From positions 2,976,001-3,040,000 of the forward strand of contig NZ_CP134152.1 in assembly GCF_032164335.1 (NCBI RefSeq): DNA of 64,000 nt, given 5' to 3'. Positions 7,340 through 14,558 of this stretch are shown here, piece by piece. Every line of letters begins with the position of its first letter. The stretch's first letter is position 1. Position numbers and translations under genes: made by a program. Below the pieces are notes generated by a model. It was given only the letters and a program-made list of their open reading frames with translations. It had not been told where the DNA came from and did no database searches. Source of the stretch: Winslowiella toletana. GTDB lineage: Bacteria; Pseudomonadota; Gammaproteobacteria; Enterobacterales; Enterobacteriaceae.

Positions 7340-7454
7340 AAACCATCCTTTTCGAATGACTGTGGACTCAGAAACATATCAGTTTCCTTTGACTGTGGAA
7401 AGCAGGGAAATCACGCGCCGGGCGTGGCTAAATATCCCGGCACACACATCATAA

Positions 7455-7478
7455 AGGTCGCTTAGGCGGCCTTTTTTT
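7455..7478 (+). terminator. Rho-independent terminator in the PL operon
   Basis: AGGTCGC/GCGGCCT arms (7455-7472) with a TTAG loop are followed by seven T residues. An almost identical hairpin recurs at 8150-8169. N-modified polymerase would be expected to read through. Confidence 0.75.
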
Positions 7479-7511
7479 AACAGCGGCGCTGCCGCACATG
7501 CTGGAGTGATC

Positions 7512-7679
7512 ATGTATTCGATAGAGATTGAAGATTCAGAAGGCGAGATTTCATATTTCTCTGAAACATTCGATTGCCTGACAGAGGCAACAAGAGCCGC
7601 TCGTCGCCTTGAGTGTGAAGATGCCGAGATTGAGTCTGCCGTGGTCGTGGTAACGGAGACTGGTGAACAGGTTAGCTAA
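7512..7679 (+). CDS. Small acidic early phage protein, 55 aa
   Basis: A 55-aa acidic protein, MYSIEIEDSEGEISYF..., that starts at 7512 after a CTGGAGTG ribosome-binding site and ends just before the second copy of the 19-bp repeat. Codon use and the clean ribosome-binding site suggest a real gene. No family is recognised. It is an early gene expressed from PL and might act on a host target, but there is no direct evidence. Confidence 0.6.
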   Translation: MYSIEIEDSEGEISYFSETFDCLTEATRAARRLECEDAEIESAVVVVTETGEQVS

Positions 7680-7867
7680 TTAACAGCGGCGCTGCCGCAG
7701 GTTGCAGGACAGCAGCATATCAGCCGCATCGAGAAGGCTTGCTCCTCCCCTTCTCTTCTTGACAGGCATGAGAGCACATCAGTCTGCTTGCCTGAAATTG
7801 CATTATTCAACGCGGGTTACCGCACCGTCCGGAAGGGCGTAACACACATCATTAAGTGAGTGGAAGC

Positions 7868-8146
7868 ATGAAAACCATAACTGTTTACGCAAACATCGGC
7901 GAAAAGCACACCATCGTTCTTCGTGATGGTGGAGTTCTGATTTTCAATCACTACACCGGTAAGACGGTCGTTCCTGAAGCATTTGATTTTGAAACGGTAT
8001 CCAGAGATTTCACTGGCAAAGTAAATAGTGAGCAGGTTTTCAAAGCAGCTGCAAGGAAGCGCAGTGCTCACAGTGCGAGTTTCTTTCTGGTGAATCAGAT
8101 GCACTGGCCGCAAAGCAGCTTTGAAATACAGGGTTGGAAGCATTAA
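7868..8146 (+). CDS. Hypothetical early phage protein, 92 aa
   Basis: A 92-aa protein beginning MKTITVYANIGEKHTIVLRD. The ATG at 7868 follows GTGGAAGC; the frame also opens at a GTG four codons earlier, which is less likely. The N-terminal half looks like a beta-rich domain. A terminator (8150-8169) follows 3 bp after the stop. No family is recognised; genes of this size and position are variable cassettes in lambdoid PL operons. Confidence 0.65.
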   Translation: MKTITVYANIGEKHTIVLRDGGVLIFNHYTGKTVVPEAFDFETVSRDFTGKVNSEQVFKAAARKRSAHSASFFLVNQMHWPQSSFEIQGWKH

Positions 8147-8149
8147 CAG

Positions 8150-8169
8150 AGGTCGCTTAGGCGGCCTTT
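8150..8169 (+). terminator. Rho-independent terminator, second copy
   Basis: The AGGTCGC (8150-8156) and GCGGCCT (8161-8167) arms repeat the hairpin at 7455, here with a short T tail that runs straight into the third 19-bp repeat. Confidence 0.6.
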
Positions 8170-8197
8170 AACAGCGGCGCTGCCGCAGGAGTGAGAG

Positions 8198-8707
8198 ATG
8201 AGTAAACGACTGGAGATTTTGAAAGCCTCTCTCGCAAAGAAAGAGGCGCGATTCGATGAGCGGCTACAGAACCACTTCGACACTGTAGCTCAGGCAAATG
8301 GACAGCCGCTGAACGACAAGCGCAATGGGTGCAAGACACTGAATAAGTGGGATAAGCAAAGTGACGCACTGCGAGCTCTACAGGACAGCATTCAGCGCAC
8401 AAGGGATGCCATTGAGCGAGAGGAAAATAAAATTGCTAATGCTAGCTTGGTAAATTTGCCGTCATACATCCAGCAGGCGATCGATGATGGGCTCATAACT
8501 CAGTGGCGCAAATTCCCGCGCTTCTTCTTTGTAGTTGGCGTAAGTGGTGCGCGAATCGTTCTCGATGAGAATACCGGAGTTATAGGTTATCGCTACCTGA
8601 GCAAAGTTTCAAAGGACGAGTACCCCACATTTCGGGATGTATTCAACCGGCTGAACAAGCAATGCCGTGAATCACAACAGACTGCCACATGGCGGCCTTT
8701 TTATTGA
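8198..8707 (+). CDS. Hypothetical phage protein with N-terminal coiled coil
   Basis: A 169-aa protein. Residues 1-85 are charged and heptad-like (KRLEILKASLAKKEARFDER and ALRALQDSIQRTRDAIEREE), suggesting a coiled coil. Residues 90-150 look like a small mixed domain with FFFVVGVSGARIVLDENTG. The ribosome-binding site AGGAGTGAGAG precedes the ATG at 8198. Function unknown; it lies in the PL early operon after the third repeat copy. Confidence 0.7.
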   Translation: MSKRLEILKASLAKKEARFDERLQNHFDTVAQANGQPLNDKRNGCKTLNKWDKQSDALRALQDSIQRTRDAIEREENKIANASLVNLPSYIQQAIDDGLITQWRKFPRFFFVVGVSGARIVLDENTGVIGYRYLSKVSKDEYPTFRDVFNRLNKQCRESQQTATWRPFY

Positions 8708-8732
8708 GTGCTGAAAAGTTGAGGAGATGAGA

Positions 8733-8957
8733 ATGGAGAAGCAGTTTGAATATTTCGTCATGGATGCACGAGCGAGATTTGATACCGAGCGTGCAGCTGT
8801 TTTCGAGGCATTGGGTAGAAAACTCCCGCAGGCGTGGAAGCTGAGGCGGGACTGGGGTGGCATGGATGCCGTTCTGGTGCGCGCTCCTGTGCTCTCTGAT
8901 TTGAGGAGTGGCGGTAGTTCCTGTGGTGACTTTGAGTATTTCAGTGATATTGAGTGA
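8733..8957 (+). CDS. Hypothetical early phage protein, 74 aa
   Basis: A 74-aa frame beginning MEKQFEYFVMDARARFDTER. I chose the ATG at 8733 because GAGGAG lies at a proper distance; the ATG at 8727 is too close. It is followed by about 60 bp and then the terminator at 9020. No family is recognised. Confidence 0.6.
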   Translation: MEKQFEYFVMDARARFDTERAAVFEALGRKLPQAWKLRRDWGGMDAVLVRAPVLSDLRSGGSSCGDFEYFSDIE

Positions 8958-9019
8958 CACCGCAATGCCCTGTCGCAGTAGGGCATGACGATGTTACTCA
9001 CATCATCATGAGACCTTTT

Positions 9020-9044
9020 GCCGCTCACGCCGAGCGGCTTTTTT
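9020..9044 (+). terminator. Rho-independent terminator
   Basis: GCCGCTC (9020-9026) and GAGCGGC (9032-9038) form a 7-bp stem with a 5-nt loop, followed by six T residues. It separates the variable early cassettes from the recombination genes. Confidence 0.8.
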
Positions 9045-9121
9045 ATGCGCCATACCAAAGCGCCATTGCTCAATGACGCTCCGTTATGCAAACCAATCAA
9101 ATCATTCACCTGGAGCTACCT

Positions 9122-9259
9122 ATGCAACACGCATTTGCCGGGGCTATCCCAATGGGTAGCTTCTGGCCTCACACGTCTCAGCTTTCCCGTTTAACTGAAC
9201 GCCTGCGCCGCATCGGACGTTGGTTTATCAAGACTCTTAATGAGAAGGGAAAGCCATGA
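9122..9259 (+). CDS. Small basic phage protein, 45 aa
   Basis: A 45-aa basic protein, MQHAFAGAIPMGSFWPHTSQ..., ending NEKGKP. Its stop overlaps the next start as ATGA. GGAGCTACCT lies just upstream as a ribosome-binding site. The amphipathic LTERLRRIGRWFIKTL helix could associate with membranes or nucleic acids. No family is recognised. The overlaps with the next two frames support real translation of the trio. Confidence 0.55.
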   Translation: MQHAFAGAIPMGSFWPHTSQLSRLTERLRRIGRWFIKTLNEKGKP

Positions 9260-9366
9260 AACAAATAATCATCACCGCTCGTCGCATGGCTCGAATGGCT
9301 CTTGCGACAAATGACCAGGTTATGTGGGCTGCTGCTCACAGTCTTATAAAGGGGTGCTATCGATGA
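9256..9366 (+). CDS. Small basic phage protein, 36 aa
   Basis: A 36-aa protein, MKQIIITARRMARMALATND..., overlapping its upstream neighbour (ATGA) and the downstream 105-aa gene (ATGA at 9363). Very short proteins with this MARMAL pattern recur in lambdoid early operons as I remember them, but I cannot name a function. The chained overlaps suggest translational coupling into the recombination genes. Confidence 0.55.
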   Translation: MKQIIITARRMARMALATNDQVMWAAAHSLIKGCYR

Positions 9367-9680
9367 ACATCAAACTAACCATCTCGGACAAAATGGAAAT
9401 AGAGAAGATTATCGATAATCTGTCATCGGATGACGAAGAGCTAATTTATGAGCGCGTTAAAGCAAAAATTGAACCAATGAAAGTTAACCCTGTTGTTAAC
9501 TCCATAGATGAATTTCTTCAGCGGCATTTCGATTACGACATCATCGACCTCAACACTGATGATGCATGGACACAAGAACTGCGTCATCAGTTCGTATGGG
9601 ATTACACCAATCGCGCTGAGAAATGGGAGTACGCGGTGGAGATATTCAAAGGCAAGCATTCATATCAGGAGGTGGCGTGA
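9363..9680 (+). CDS. Hypothetical phage protein upstream of Erf
   Basis: A 105-aa acidic protein starting at the ATG at 9363 (MNIKLTISDKMEIEKII). The frame is open further upstream from 9324, but the ATGA overlap with the 36-aa gene marks this start. It contains ELIYERVKAKIE and a C-terminal helix. The stop overlaps the erf start (TGATG), so it belongs to the recombination transcript. No family is recognised. Confidence 0.65.
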   Translation: MNIKLTISDKMEIEKIIDNLSSDDEELIYERVKAKIEPMKVNPVVNSIDEFLQRHFDYDIIDLNTDDAWTQELRHQFVWDYTNRAEKWEYAVEIFKGKHSYQEVA

Positions 9681-10432
9681 TGGGACAGTTAATTGAGCAG
9701 GAGAGCAATAACAATCAAGTAATATCCAATGCCCCGATGCGCCTCATAGAGATGGCGGTATCAAATAATGCTGACATCGAAAAGTTAGAGCGGCTACTGG
9801 ACTTGCAAACTAAATGGGATGCTGAGCAGGCAAGAAAAAGCTATTTGCAGGCGATGTCATCATTTCAGGCGGCGCTACCAACCATCAAGAAGCTGAAGGC
9901 CGCGGATTTTGGTCAGGGAAAAGCCAAGTACAAATATGCATCCCTTGATGACATAGCAGAACAAATAAGGCCTTACCTTGAGCAGTTTGGATTGTCTTAT
10001 CGGTTTGAGCAGTCGATGGTATCTGGAGTTATATCAGTCAAGTGCATTGCCAGTCACAGAGATGGGCACTCAGAGTCGTGTGAAATGACAGCAAGCCCTG
10101 ACGCATCCGGCGGCAAGAACAACATTCAGCAATCAGCGTCAGCTGTCACGTACCTGCGCCGATACACACTTACAGGAGCATTAGGGATCGTCACTGCCGA
10201 TGAAGATATTGATGGGCGGCTGCCACAAAAATCCGTTAATGGCTTGTCCGTGTCGACACTCAAACACATAACCGACTTTCTCGTAACTATGGATAAAACG
10301 TGGGATGAAGATTTGTTACCGCTATGCTCCAAAATCTTTGGGCGGAATATTCATCAGGCTGATGACTTATCTGAGGATGAAGCGCAAAAAGCTTTCGATT
10401 TCTTGAAGAAGAAAGCTAAGGCGGCCGCATGA
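9680..10432 (+). CDS. erf: ERF-family single-strand annealing recombinase
   Basis: A 250-aa homologue of P22 Erf, which binds and anneals single-stranded DNA and promotes circularisation of incoming phage DNA. The conserved core lies at about residues 50-175: [52 protein letters not shown] and ADEDIDG, all ERF-family signatures. The ATG at 9680 follows CAGGAGG; the longer upstream extension is an artefact of an open frame. It overlaps the neighbouring genes at both ends and is followed by a YqaJ-type exonuclease, forming a Red-like pair. Confidence 0.92.
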   Translation: MGQLIEQESNNNQVISNAPMRLIEMAVSNNADIEKLERLLDLQTKWDAEQARKSYLQAMSSFQAALPTIKKLKAADFGQGKAKYKYASLDDIAEQIRPYLEQFGLSYRFEQSMVSGVISVKCIASHRDGHSESCEMTASPDASGGKNNIQQSASAVTYLRRYTLTGALGIVTADEDIDGRLPQKSVNGLSVSTLKHITDFLVTMDKTWDEDLLPLCSKIFGRNIHQADDLSEDEAQKAFDFLKKKAKAAA

Positions 10433-11109
10433 CACCTGAAATCATTCTGGAGCGCACAGGGATTGACGTTCTCCACGTCGAGCAAGGAAGCGATGACTGG
10501 ATGTCATTACGGCTCGGGGTTATCACAGCGTCGGAAGCGTCAAGGGTGATATCGAAGCCAAAAAGCGGCAAAACATGGTCGGACATGAAGCTGACCTACT
10601 TCTATACCCTACTGGGAGAAATATGTACCGGCTCATCACCAGAGGTTAATGCAAAGTCTCTGGCGTGGGGTAAGCAGAATGAAGAGGCAGCAAGGACGCT
10701 GTTTGAGTTCACTACCGGCGTTGATGTTACAGAAGCGCCAATCCTCTACAAGGACGAATCACTTCGCACGGCATGCTCACCAGACGGGATTTGCAGTAAT
10801 GGGCTCGGGCTTGAGCTTAAGTGCCCTTTCACAACCGGCGTGTTCATGAAGTTCCGTCTCGGCGGATTTGATGCCATCAAATCGGATTACATGGCACAGG
10901 TTCAGTACTCAATGTGGGTAGCAAACAAGGATGCCTGGTATTTTGCCAACTACGACCCGCGCATGCGGCGAGAAGGTATTCACCACGTCATTGTCGAGCG
11001 CGACCCTGAGTTCATGAGCAAGTTCGACGATATGGTGCCGGAGTTTATTGAGAAGATGGACGAGGCGCTTGCAGAAGTCGGGTTTGCGTTTGGTGACCAA
11101 TGGAGGTGA
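10429..11109 (+). CDS. YqaJ/lambda-Exo-like recombination nuclease
   Basis: A 226-aa nuclease of the YqaJ/lambda exonuclease fold. Visible motifs are [11 protein letters not shown] near the N-terminus, [13 protein letters not shown], the catalytic SPDG...LELKCP pair (Asp about 119, Glu about 129, Lys about 131) and [11 protein letters not shown]. It should degrade the 5' strand of double-stranded ends to give single strands for the adjacent Erf protein. Its start overlaps the erf stop by 4 bp, so expression is coupled. Confidence 0.9.
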   Translation: MTPEIILERTGIDVLHVEQGSDDWMSLRLGVITASEASRVISKPKSGKTWSDMKLTYFYTLLGEICTGSSPEVNAKSLAWGKQNEEAARTLFEFTTGVDVTEAPILYKDESLRTACSPDGICSNGLGLELKCPFTTGVFMKFRLGGFDAIKSDYMAQVQYSMWVANKDAWYFANYDPRMRREGIHHVIVERDPEFMSKFDDMVPEFIEKMDEALAEVGFAFGDQWR

Positions 11110-11112
11110 TAC

Positions 11113-11478
11113 GTGGCAGAGCGCTGGCAGGAATATGAAGAAAGCTACATAAGGCAGGTATCCAACTATACCTATCCGCGTGAAATAGCGAAAAAATTAG
11201 ACAGAAGTGAGCGGTCAGTTCTTACGAAAGCCCGTCAGCTGGGCGTGAAGAAAATTAAAGGCATCAACCGCCGAAAGCCGAAAGGCAAATTCACATTAAG
11301 CAGGCACCGACACCTAATCCCCTACCCCGACAGCTGGAGTCAGCAAATGCTGGCTCTTTTTTTTACCCACTCCAACGAGCAGATAGCTGAATTGACCGGT
11401 CTTTCCATTGATGAAGTCGGTGACAGAAGGCTGCTTGAGAATCTCAGGCGCAACGGCTGGCTACACAAAGAGCCATGA
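11113..11478 (+). CDS. Phage protein with helix-turn-helix motif
   Basis: A 121-aa basic protein that starts at GTG 11113 after GGAGGTGA. An HTH-like segment lies at about residues 22-43 (REIAKKLDRSERSVLTKARQ), followed by a basic linker KKIKGINRRKPKGK and a second helical segment. It could be a DNA-binding early regulator. It lies 3 bp after the nuclease gene. No specific family is recognised. Confidence 0.65.
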   Translation: MAERWQEYEESYIRQVSNYTYPREIAKKLDRSERSVLTKARQLGVKKIKGINRRKPKGKFTLSRHRHLIPYPDSWSQQMLALFFTHSNEQIAELTGLSIDEVGDRRLLENLRRNGWLHKEP

Positions 11479-11511
11479 GTGCTCGTTCAAACTAAATAAC
11501 GGAGCTATGAG

Positions 11512-11943
11512 ATGAGTATTACACGCTACGAAGATGAGGTATACGGACCAAGCTCTTACGACTTCGAAGAAAACGAGTCAGGTTCGTGGGTTAAATACGA
11601 AGACCACGCAGCAGAGGTCGCCAGGCTGAATGAGCAGGTGCAGGCGCTGGCGGCTGAGAATGCAGAGCTTCGCAAATGGGCTAAGGTTGTCGGGTTCGAT
11701 AAAGACACGGAAGTTAGCGCCAATATGGAGTATGGCGGTTTCATTAACGCTCTGAATTGCATCAAGTCTGACAACACCGACGTCATCCTGAACGAAGTGC
11801 GGGCGCAGGCAGTTGAAGGGTTTGCGAAGGATTGTAATGACAATTTCGGCTTAGTTGAGCCAGAAGACGAAGAGCTGTATGTGCTAATGGCAGAGGCGGC
11901 TAAAGCCTACGCCGCAAAACTCCTTGCGGGAGAGAAAACATGA
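11512..11943 (+). CDS. Ead/Ea22-like phage protein
   Basis: A 143-aa acidic protein. Residues 30-60 contain a coiled-coil segment, VARLNEQVQALAAENAELRK, which is the hallmark of Ead/Ea22-like proteins in lambdoid PL operons. The C-terminus (DEELYVLMAEAAKAYAAKLL) is also helical. It overlaps the next gene by 4 bp. Function is unknown; these mosaic proteins are common accessory genes of enterobacterial phages. Confidence 0.7.
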   Translation: MSITRYEDEVYGPSSYDFEENESGSWVKYEDHAAEVARLNEQVQALAAENAELRKWAKVVGFDKDTEVSANMEYGGFINALNCIKSDNTDVILNEVRAQAVEGFAKDCNDNFGLVEPEDEELYVLMAEAAKAYAAKLLAGEKT

Positions 11944-12446
11944 GCGACCTAGAAAATCTGAAAGCTACAGCAGGCCTGGCGTTATTCCCCATTGTATGTA
12001 CCGAAAGAGAAGCACGAGCGCTTCTTGCCAAATTAGCTACACCAGATTCCATCATCGAATTATTCGACAAACTGGAAGCAGCAGAAGCCCAAGTCAAAGA
12101 GCTTACCGCCGACCTCGACAAAGAGTCAGAGATACGTCACCGCATTCATGAAGAGCTGAACGCTATTAAGGGTGAGCAGCAGCCGATTTATCAAGTCGAA
12201 GTTTTAGAGGGGCGGGTCGATTACTCCAAACCCGAATTCGATAAAATGATCGTGGGTGATTTTCCTTGCACCGGAAAGCGAGTTCTATTCAACCACCCAG
12301 CACCGGAAGTGCTGCCGGTGGTTGAGTTGACTGATTCTACCTTGGCCGAAGTAGTTCGTGCATGGAACCGTGCAGATTATCCAGCCAGTGCGTATCCGGC
12401 TATGCGTGAAGTACTTCGCGCCGCAGGTCTGGAGGTTAAATCATGA
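11940..12446 (+). CDS. Ead/Ea22-like mosaic phage protein
   Basis: A 168-aa protein with a coiled coil at about residues 40-70 (KLEAAEAQVKELTADLDK) and a C-terminal WNRADYPASAYPAM segment. It resembles the mosaic Ead-type family of the previous gene but shares no long identical stretch with it. Both ends overlap neighbouring genes by 4 bp, so three such genes form one translation chain. Function unknown. Confidence 0.65.
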   Translation: MSDLENLKATAGLALFPIVCTEREARALLAKLATPDSIIELFDKLEAAEAQVKELTADLDKESEIRHRIHEELNAIKGEQQPIYQVEVLEGRVDYSKPEFDKMIVGDFPCTGKRVLFNHPAPEVLPVVELTDSTLAEVVRAWNRADYPASAYPAMREVLRAAGLEVKS

Positions 12447-12838
12447 ATGATATCGACCTGGCTTGGCTGAAAGATGAACTGGAAGAGTGGCAGGGTTTCT
12501 ATGAACACCCTGCCGACAGAAAACAACATGCGTTCTTCACGGCATTGATCGGCGCGATTGAAGAACTGGAGGTGGCGCAGCGTGAGCGGGACAACGCACA
12601 ATCCAGCCGCGACCTTCACTACAAAGTTAGCCAGGGGCTAAACGAACGGCTAATGGCGGCAGAGGCAGAGCTAAAGCGCCGGGATGCGCAGGAACCTGTG
12701 GCGTGGATTTCAGAGCGTAACTTAAATAATCTTGGGAAACAGTTCTCTGTTTACGTCAAGCATGAACCTGTCATGGTTCGCCCTGTTGCGCTGTACACGC
12801 ACCCGGCAGTGCTGCCGCCTGAGCTATCGGAGGAGTAA
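12443..12838 (+). CDS. Ead-like mosaic phage protein with EPVAW module
   Basis: A 131-aa protein with an N-terminal helical region (LKDELEEWQGFY), a coiled coil (RERDNAQSSRDLHYKVSQGL) and the C-terminal module QEPVAWISERNL...PVALYTHPA. That module recurs in many lambdoid accessory proteins, joined to different N-termini. The stop overlaps the ATG of a 27-aa membrane peptide. Role unknown. Confidence 0.65.
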   Translation: MNDIDLAWLKDELEEWQGFYEHPADRKQHAFFTALIGAIEELEVAQRERDNAQSSRDLHYKVSQGLNERLMAAEAELKRRDAQEPVAWISERNLNNLGKQFSVYVKHEPVMVRPVALYTHPAVLPPELSEE

Positions 12839-12921
12839 TGACTAAACGAACCGCATGGCTGGCAGTGTTCATACTCTGCGCCCTGTTCTGGTCTCTCATC
12901 GCTTACATAATTATCTATTAG
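12838..12921 (+). CDS. Small single-span membrane peptide, 27 aa
   Basis: A 27-aa peptide beginning MTKRTAWLAVFILCALFW, with a basic N-terminus and one hydrophobic span (about residues 7-26). A GGAGG sequence lies 4 bases before the ATG, which overlaps the preceding stop (TAATG). It could insert in the inner membrane. Size and charge fit small phage membrane effectors, but no family is recognised. Confidence 0.5.
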   Translation: MTKRTAWLAVFILCALFWSLIAYIIIY

Positions 12922-12973
12922 CACACTAACCACCCTCCCCGACTGACGGTATACTCCGATAAGGAGGACACCC

Positions 12974-13216
12974 ATGTCTCATAACTTAGCAGCAAGAAGC
13001 AAAGAACAACGCGAGCGAATTAACGTGGACTTAGCCGCGTCTGGTGTGGCATACAAAGAGCGGATGAATCTGCCGGTGCTGGCATTTGAGGTTCAGAATC
13101 AGCAGCCTGCACATCTGCAGGATTACTTTGTCGAGCGGCTGCAATTTTACCGTCAGGAGTCGTCTAAATATCCACGGGGAACTGACCCGGTTTATGCGAA
13201 GGAGGAAGGAAAGTGA
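12974..13216 (+). CDS. Hypothetical phage protein, 80 aa
   Basis: An 80-aa protein, MSHNLAARSKEQRERINVDL..., preceded by AAGGAGGACACCC. It is charged and helical at the N-terminus and ends YAKEEGK. Its stop overlaps the GTG start of the zinc-ribbon gene. No family is recognised. Confidence 0.6.
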   Translation: MSHNLAARSKEQRERINVDLAASGVAYKERMNLPVLAFEVQNQQPAHLQDYFVERLQFYRQESSKYPRGTDPVYAKEEGK

Positions 13217-13377
13217 GTGAGGAATTCAGACCAAGTAAATGCCCGCATTGTGGTTCAGATAATATCATCAAGGAAAAAATAGGCGGACAGCATACCGGCG
13301 ACTGGAAATGCGCTGACTGCAGGAAGGTGTTTGATAAGTTTGAAACTGAAGAGTGGCAGAGCAGAAAGAAAAGCTAG
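13213..13377 (+). CDS. Small zinc-ribbon phage protein, 54 aa
   Basis: A 54-aa protein starting with GTG at 13213, 4 bp before the end of the previous gene, after GAAGGAGGAAGG. It has two zinc-binding knuckles, CPHCG (about residues 10-14) and CADC (33-36), separated by a short beta hairpin. This is a complete zinc ribbon, likely to bind nucleic acid or protein. A terminator follows within 20 bp. Confidence 0.7.
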   Translation: MSEEFRPSKCPHCGSDNIIKEKIGGQHTGDWKCADCRKVFDKFETEEWQSRKKS

Positions 13378-13396
13378 GCCAGTAACAAACAAATAG

Positions 13397-13419
13397 ACCT
13401 CGCCTCGGCGGGGTTTTTT
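13397..13419 (+). terminator. Rho-independent terminator
   Basis: ACCTCGC and GCGGGGT arms with a 4-nt loop, followed by six T residues, lie just after the 54-aa zinc-ribbon gene. Confidence 0.75.
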
Positions 13420-13442
13420 ATTGCCCAAATCAGGAGTTACCG

Positions 13443-13655
13443 ATGTGTGATATCGCAGACGAAGCATTTGAACGTGAAGAATGGGAACGTGAACTGGCGC
13501 TGAAGAACAGGAAGCTACCTGAGCCGCCATCACCAGTATGCAGAAACGCGGACTGCGGTGAGCCATCACAGCCAGGCACCAGCTACTGTTGCCCGGAGTG
13601 CTGCGCTGACCATCAGCGCGAGATGTGGGCTATTAGCCAGCGGAGAGTTCTGTAA
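13443..13655 (+). CDS. Small cysteine-rich phage protein
   Basis: A 70-aa protein with an acidic helical N-terminus (ADEAFEREEWERELALKN) and a C-terminal cysteine cluster, CRNADCGE followed by SYCCPECCADH. The spacing suggests one or two zinc sites, in the manner of DksA/TraR-like small proteins, though I do not see the full DksA motif. AGGAGTTACC precedes the ATG. Function unknown. Confidence 0.7.
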   Translation: MCDIADEAFEREEWERELALKNRKLPEPPSPVCRNADCGEPSQPGTSYCCPECCADHQREMWAISQRRVL

Positions 13656-13669
13656 TGGAGTGATGGATC

Positions 13670-13885
13670 ATGACGCCAGAACAGAGTAATGCCCTCCGCG
13701 CAGTAGCAAAGCAGTGCAATCAGGAAATCACCTCGGCCATCAAGGCCAATCCCAAAGTTAACCGCGACAACATCAGTAGACCAATCATTCAGGCCCACTA
13801 TAAGCGGATCGAACCGGCATATCGGTTCGTCGATTTGCTATGGTGCATTGGTGTGATTAATGGCGTTCTGAAGGAGAGATTATGA
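13670..13885 (+). CDS. Hypothetical phage protein, 71 aa
   Basis: A 71-aa mostly helical protein, MTPEQSNALRAVAKQCNQEI..., with a GGAG ribosome-binding site. Its stop overlaps the ATG of the next gene by 4 bp. No family is recognised; it lies in the accessory stretch between the recombination genes and xis. Confidence 0.6.
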   Translation: MTPEQSNALRAVAKQCNQEITSAIKANPKVNRDNISRPIIQAHYKRIEPAYRFVDLLWCIGVINGVLKERL

Positions 13886-14184
13886 GCGATAAATTAGTCG
13901 AATGGCTAAAGTCGGGTGAGTATTTGCCACCTGAATTTCGCGACTTCCACAACCAGAAAGACCTGTTCAAAGCGATGCATAACACCATCCATAACGCCAA
14001 TGATAATGGTAATCCCCGCGATGGTCACATCTACGTGGTGGATACTTTTCTTTGGTATATGGCGAGGTGTGGTTACACACTGCAACGCAGCAGGAAGGCT
14101 TTGCCGTTCAGAGATATGGACGACGACATAAATCGATATAAATCCGAAATGAGCCAGGCGTTTAATTCGATGCTAACCAAATGA
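13882..14184 (+). CDS. Hypothetical phage protein, 100 aa
   Basis: A 100-aa protein, MSDKLVEWLKSGEYLPPEFR..., with mixed polar composition and a conserved-looking VVDTFLWYMARCGYTLQRSR segment. Both ends overlap neighbouring genes (4 bp upstream; ATGA with the 24-aa peptide downstream). Function unknown. Confidence 0.6.
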   Translation: MSDKLVEWLKSGEYLPPEFRDFHNQKDLFKAMHNTIHNANDNGNPRDGHIYVVDTFLWYMARCGYTLQRSRKALPFRDMDDDINRYKSEMSQAFNSMLTK

Positions 14185-14255
14185 TCACCCTTCCCCACAT
14201 TCTCATAGCTGCAGTATTCGTAATCATCATCACCGGCTTATTCGCCAGACGATAA
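14181..14255 (+). CDS. Small membrane peptide, 24 aa
   Basis: A 24-aa hydrophobic peptide, MITLPHILIAAVFVIIITGL..., ending FARR. The single span and basic C-terminal tail suggest inner-membrane insertion. The ATG overlaps the preceding stop (ATGA). It is too short for most gene callers; the overlap is the main support. Confidence 0.45.
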   Translation: MITLPHILIAAVFVIIITGLFARR

Positions 14256-14267
14256 ACAGAGGTCAAT

Positions 14268-14525
14268 ATGGAAAATGTAATCCAGCTCGTTCCGAGTGAT
14301 TGGGTAACTGAAGATTTGCTGATCGCAACCACCGGCCTACGCCCGGGCACCATTAAGAGAGCTCGTGAAAATGCCTGGCTCCAGGGGCGTGAATACCTGC
14401 TGTTCTCACCGGTTGGCGAGCCTAAGCCCAACAGCGAGTGCATGTATAACAGGAAGGCTATCGATTTATGGATTGGTCAGCAGGCAAAGAAACAGCCTGG
14501 TGCTTTACAAAGGAAAACAGCATAA
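14268..14525 (+). CDS. xis: Excisionase
   Basis: An 85-aa excisionase of the family that carries the pattern WVTEDLLIATTGLRPGTIKR followed by ARENAWLQGREYL and GEPKPNSECMYNRKAIDLWI. These match the putative excisionase family next to integrases of enterobacterial prophages. It should bend attachment-site DNA and bias the neighbouring integrase toward excision. It lies 33 bp upstream of int on the same strand, the usual xis-int order. AGGTCAAT precedes the ATG. Confidence 0.9.
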   Translation: MENVIQLVPSDWVTEDLLIATTGLRPGTIKRARENAWLQGREYLLFSPVGEPKPNSECMYNRKAIDLWIGQQAKKQPGALQRKTA

Positions 14526-14558
14526 CCTGACCAGCCTTATTGGACTATGGAGGTTTAA

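Larger units (their letters stand above)
7478..8187 (+). repeat. Three copies of a 19-bp GC-rich palindromic repeat
   Basis: The sequence TAACAGCGGCGCTGCCGCA occurs at 7478-7496, 7681-7699 and 8169-8187, each just upstream of a small gene. Copies 1 and 3 are fused to the AGGTCGC terminator hairpin, forming a composite element of about 40 bp. The core GCGGC-GCT-GCCGC can form a stem. The repeats may be recombination points for exchanging early-gene cassettes, or RNA processing or translation signals. Confidence 0.8.

Noticed and set aside
7478..8187. CRISPR-like array
   Set aside because: Three copies with irregular spacing of hundreds of bases that contain genes; not a CRISPR.
8643..9109. 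Minus-strand frames of 105 and 145 aa
   Set aside because: They lie antisense to a plausible early gene and to a terminator; composition looks like a reverse shadow.
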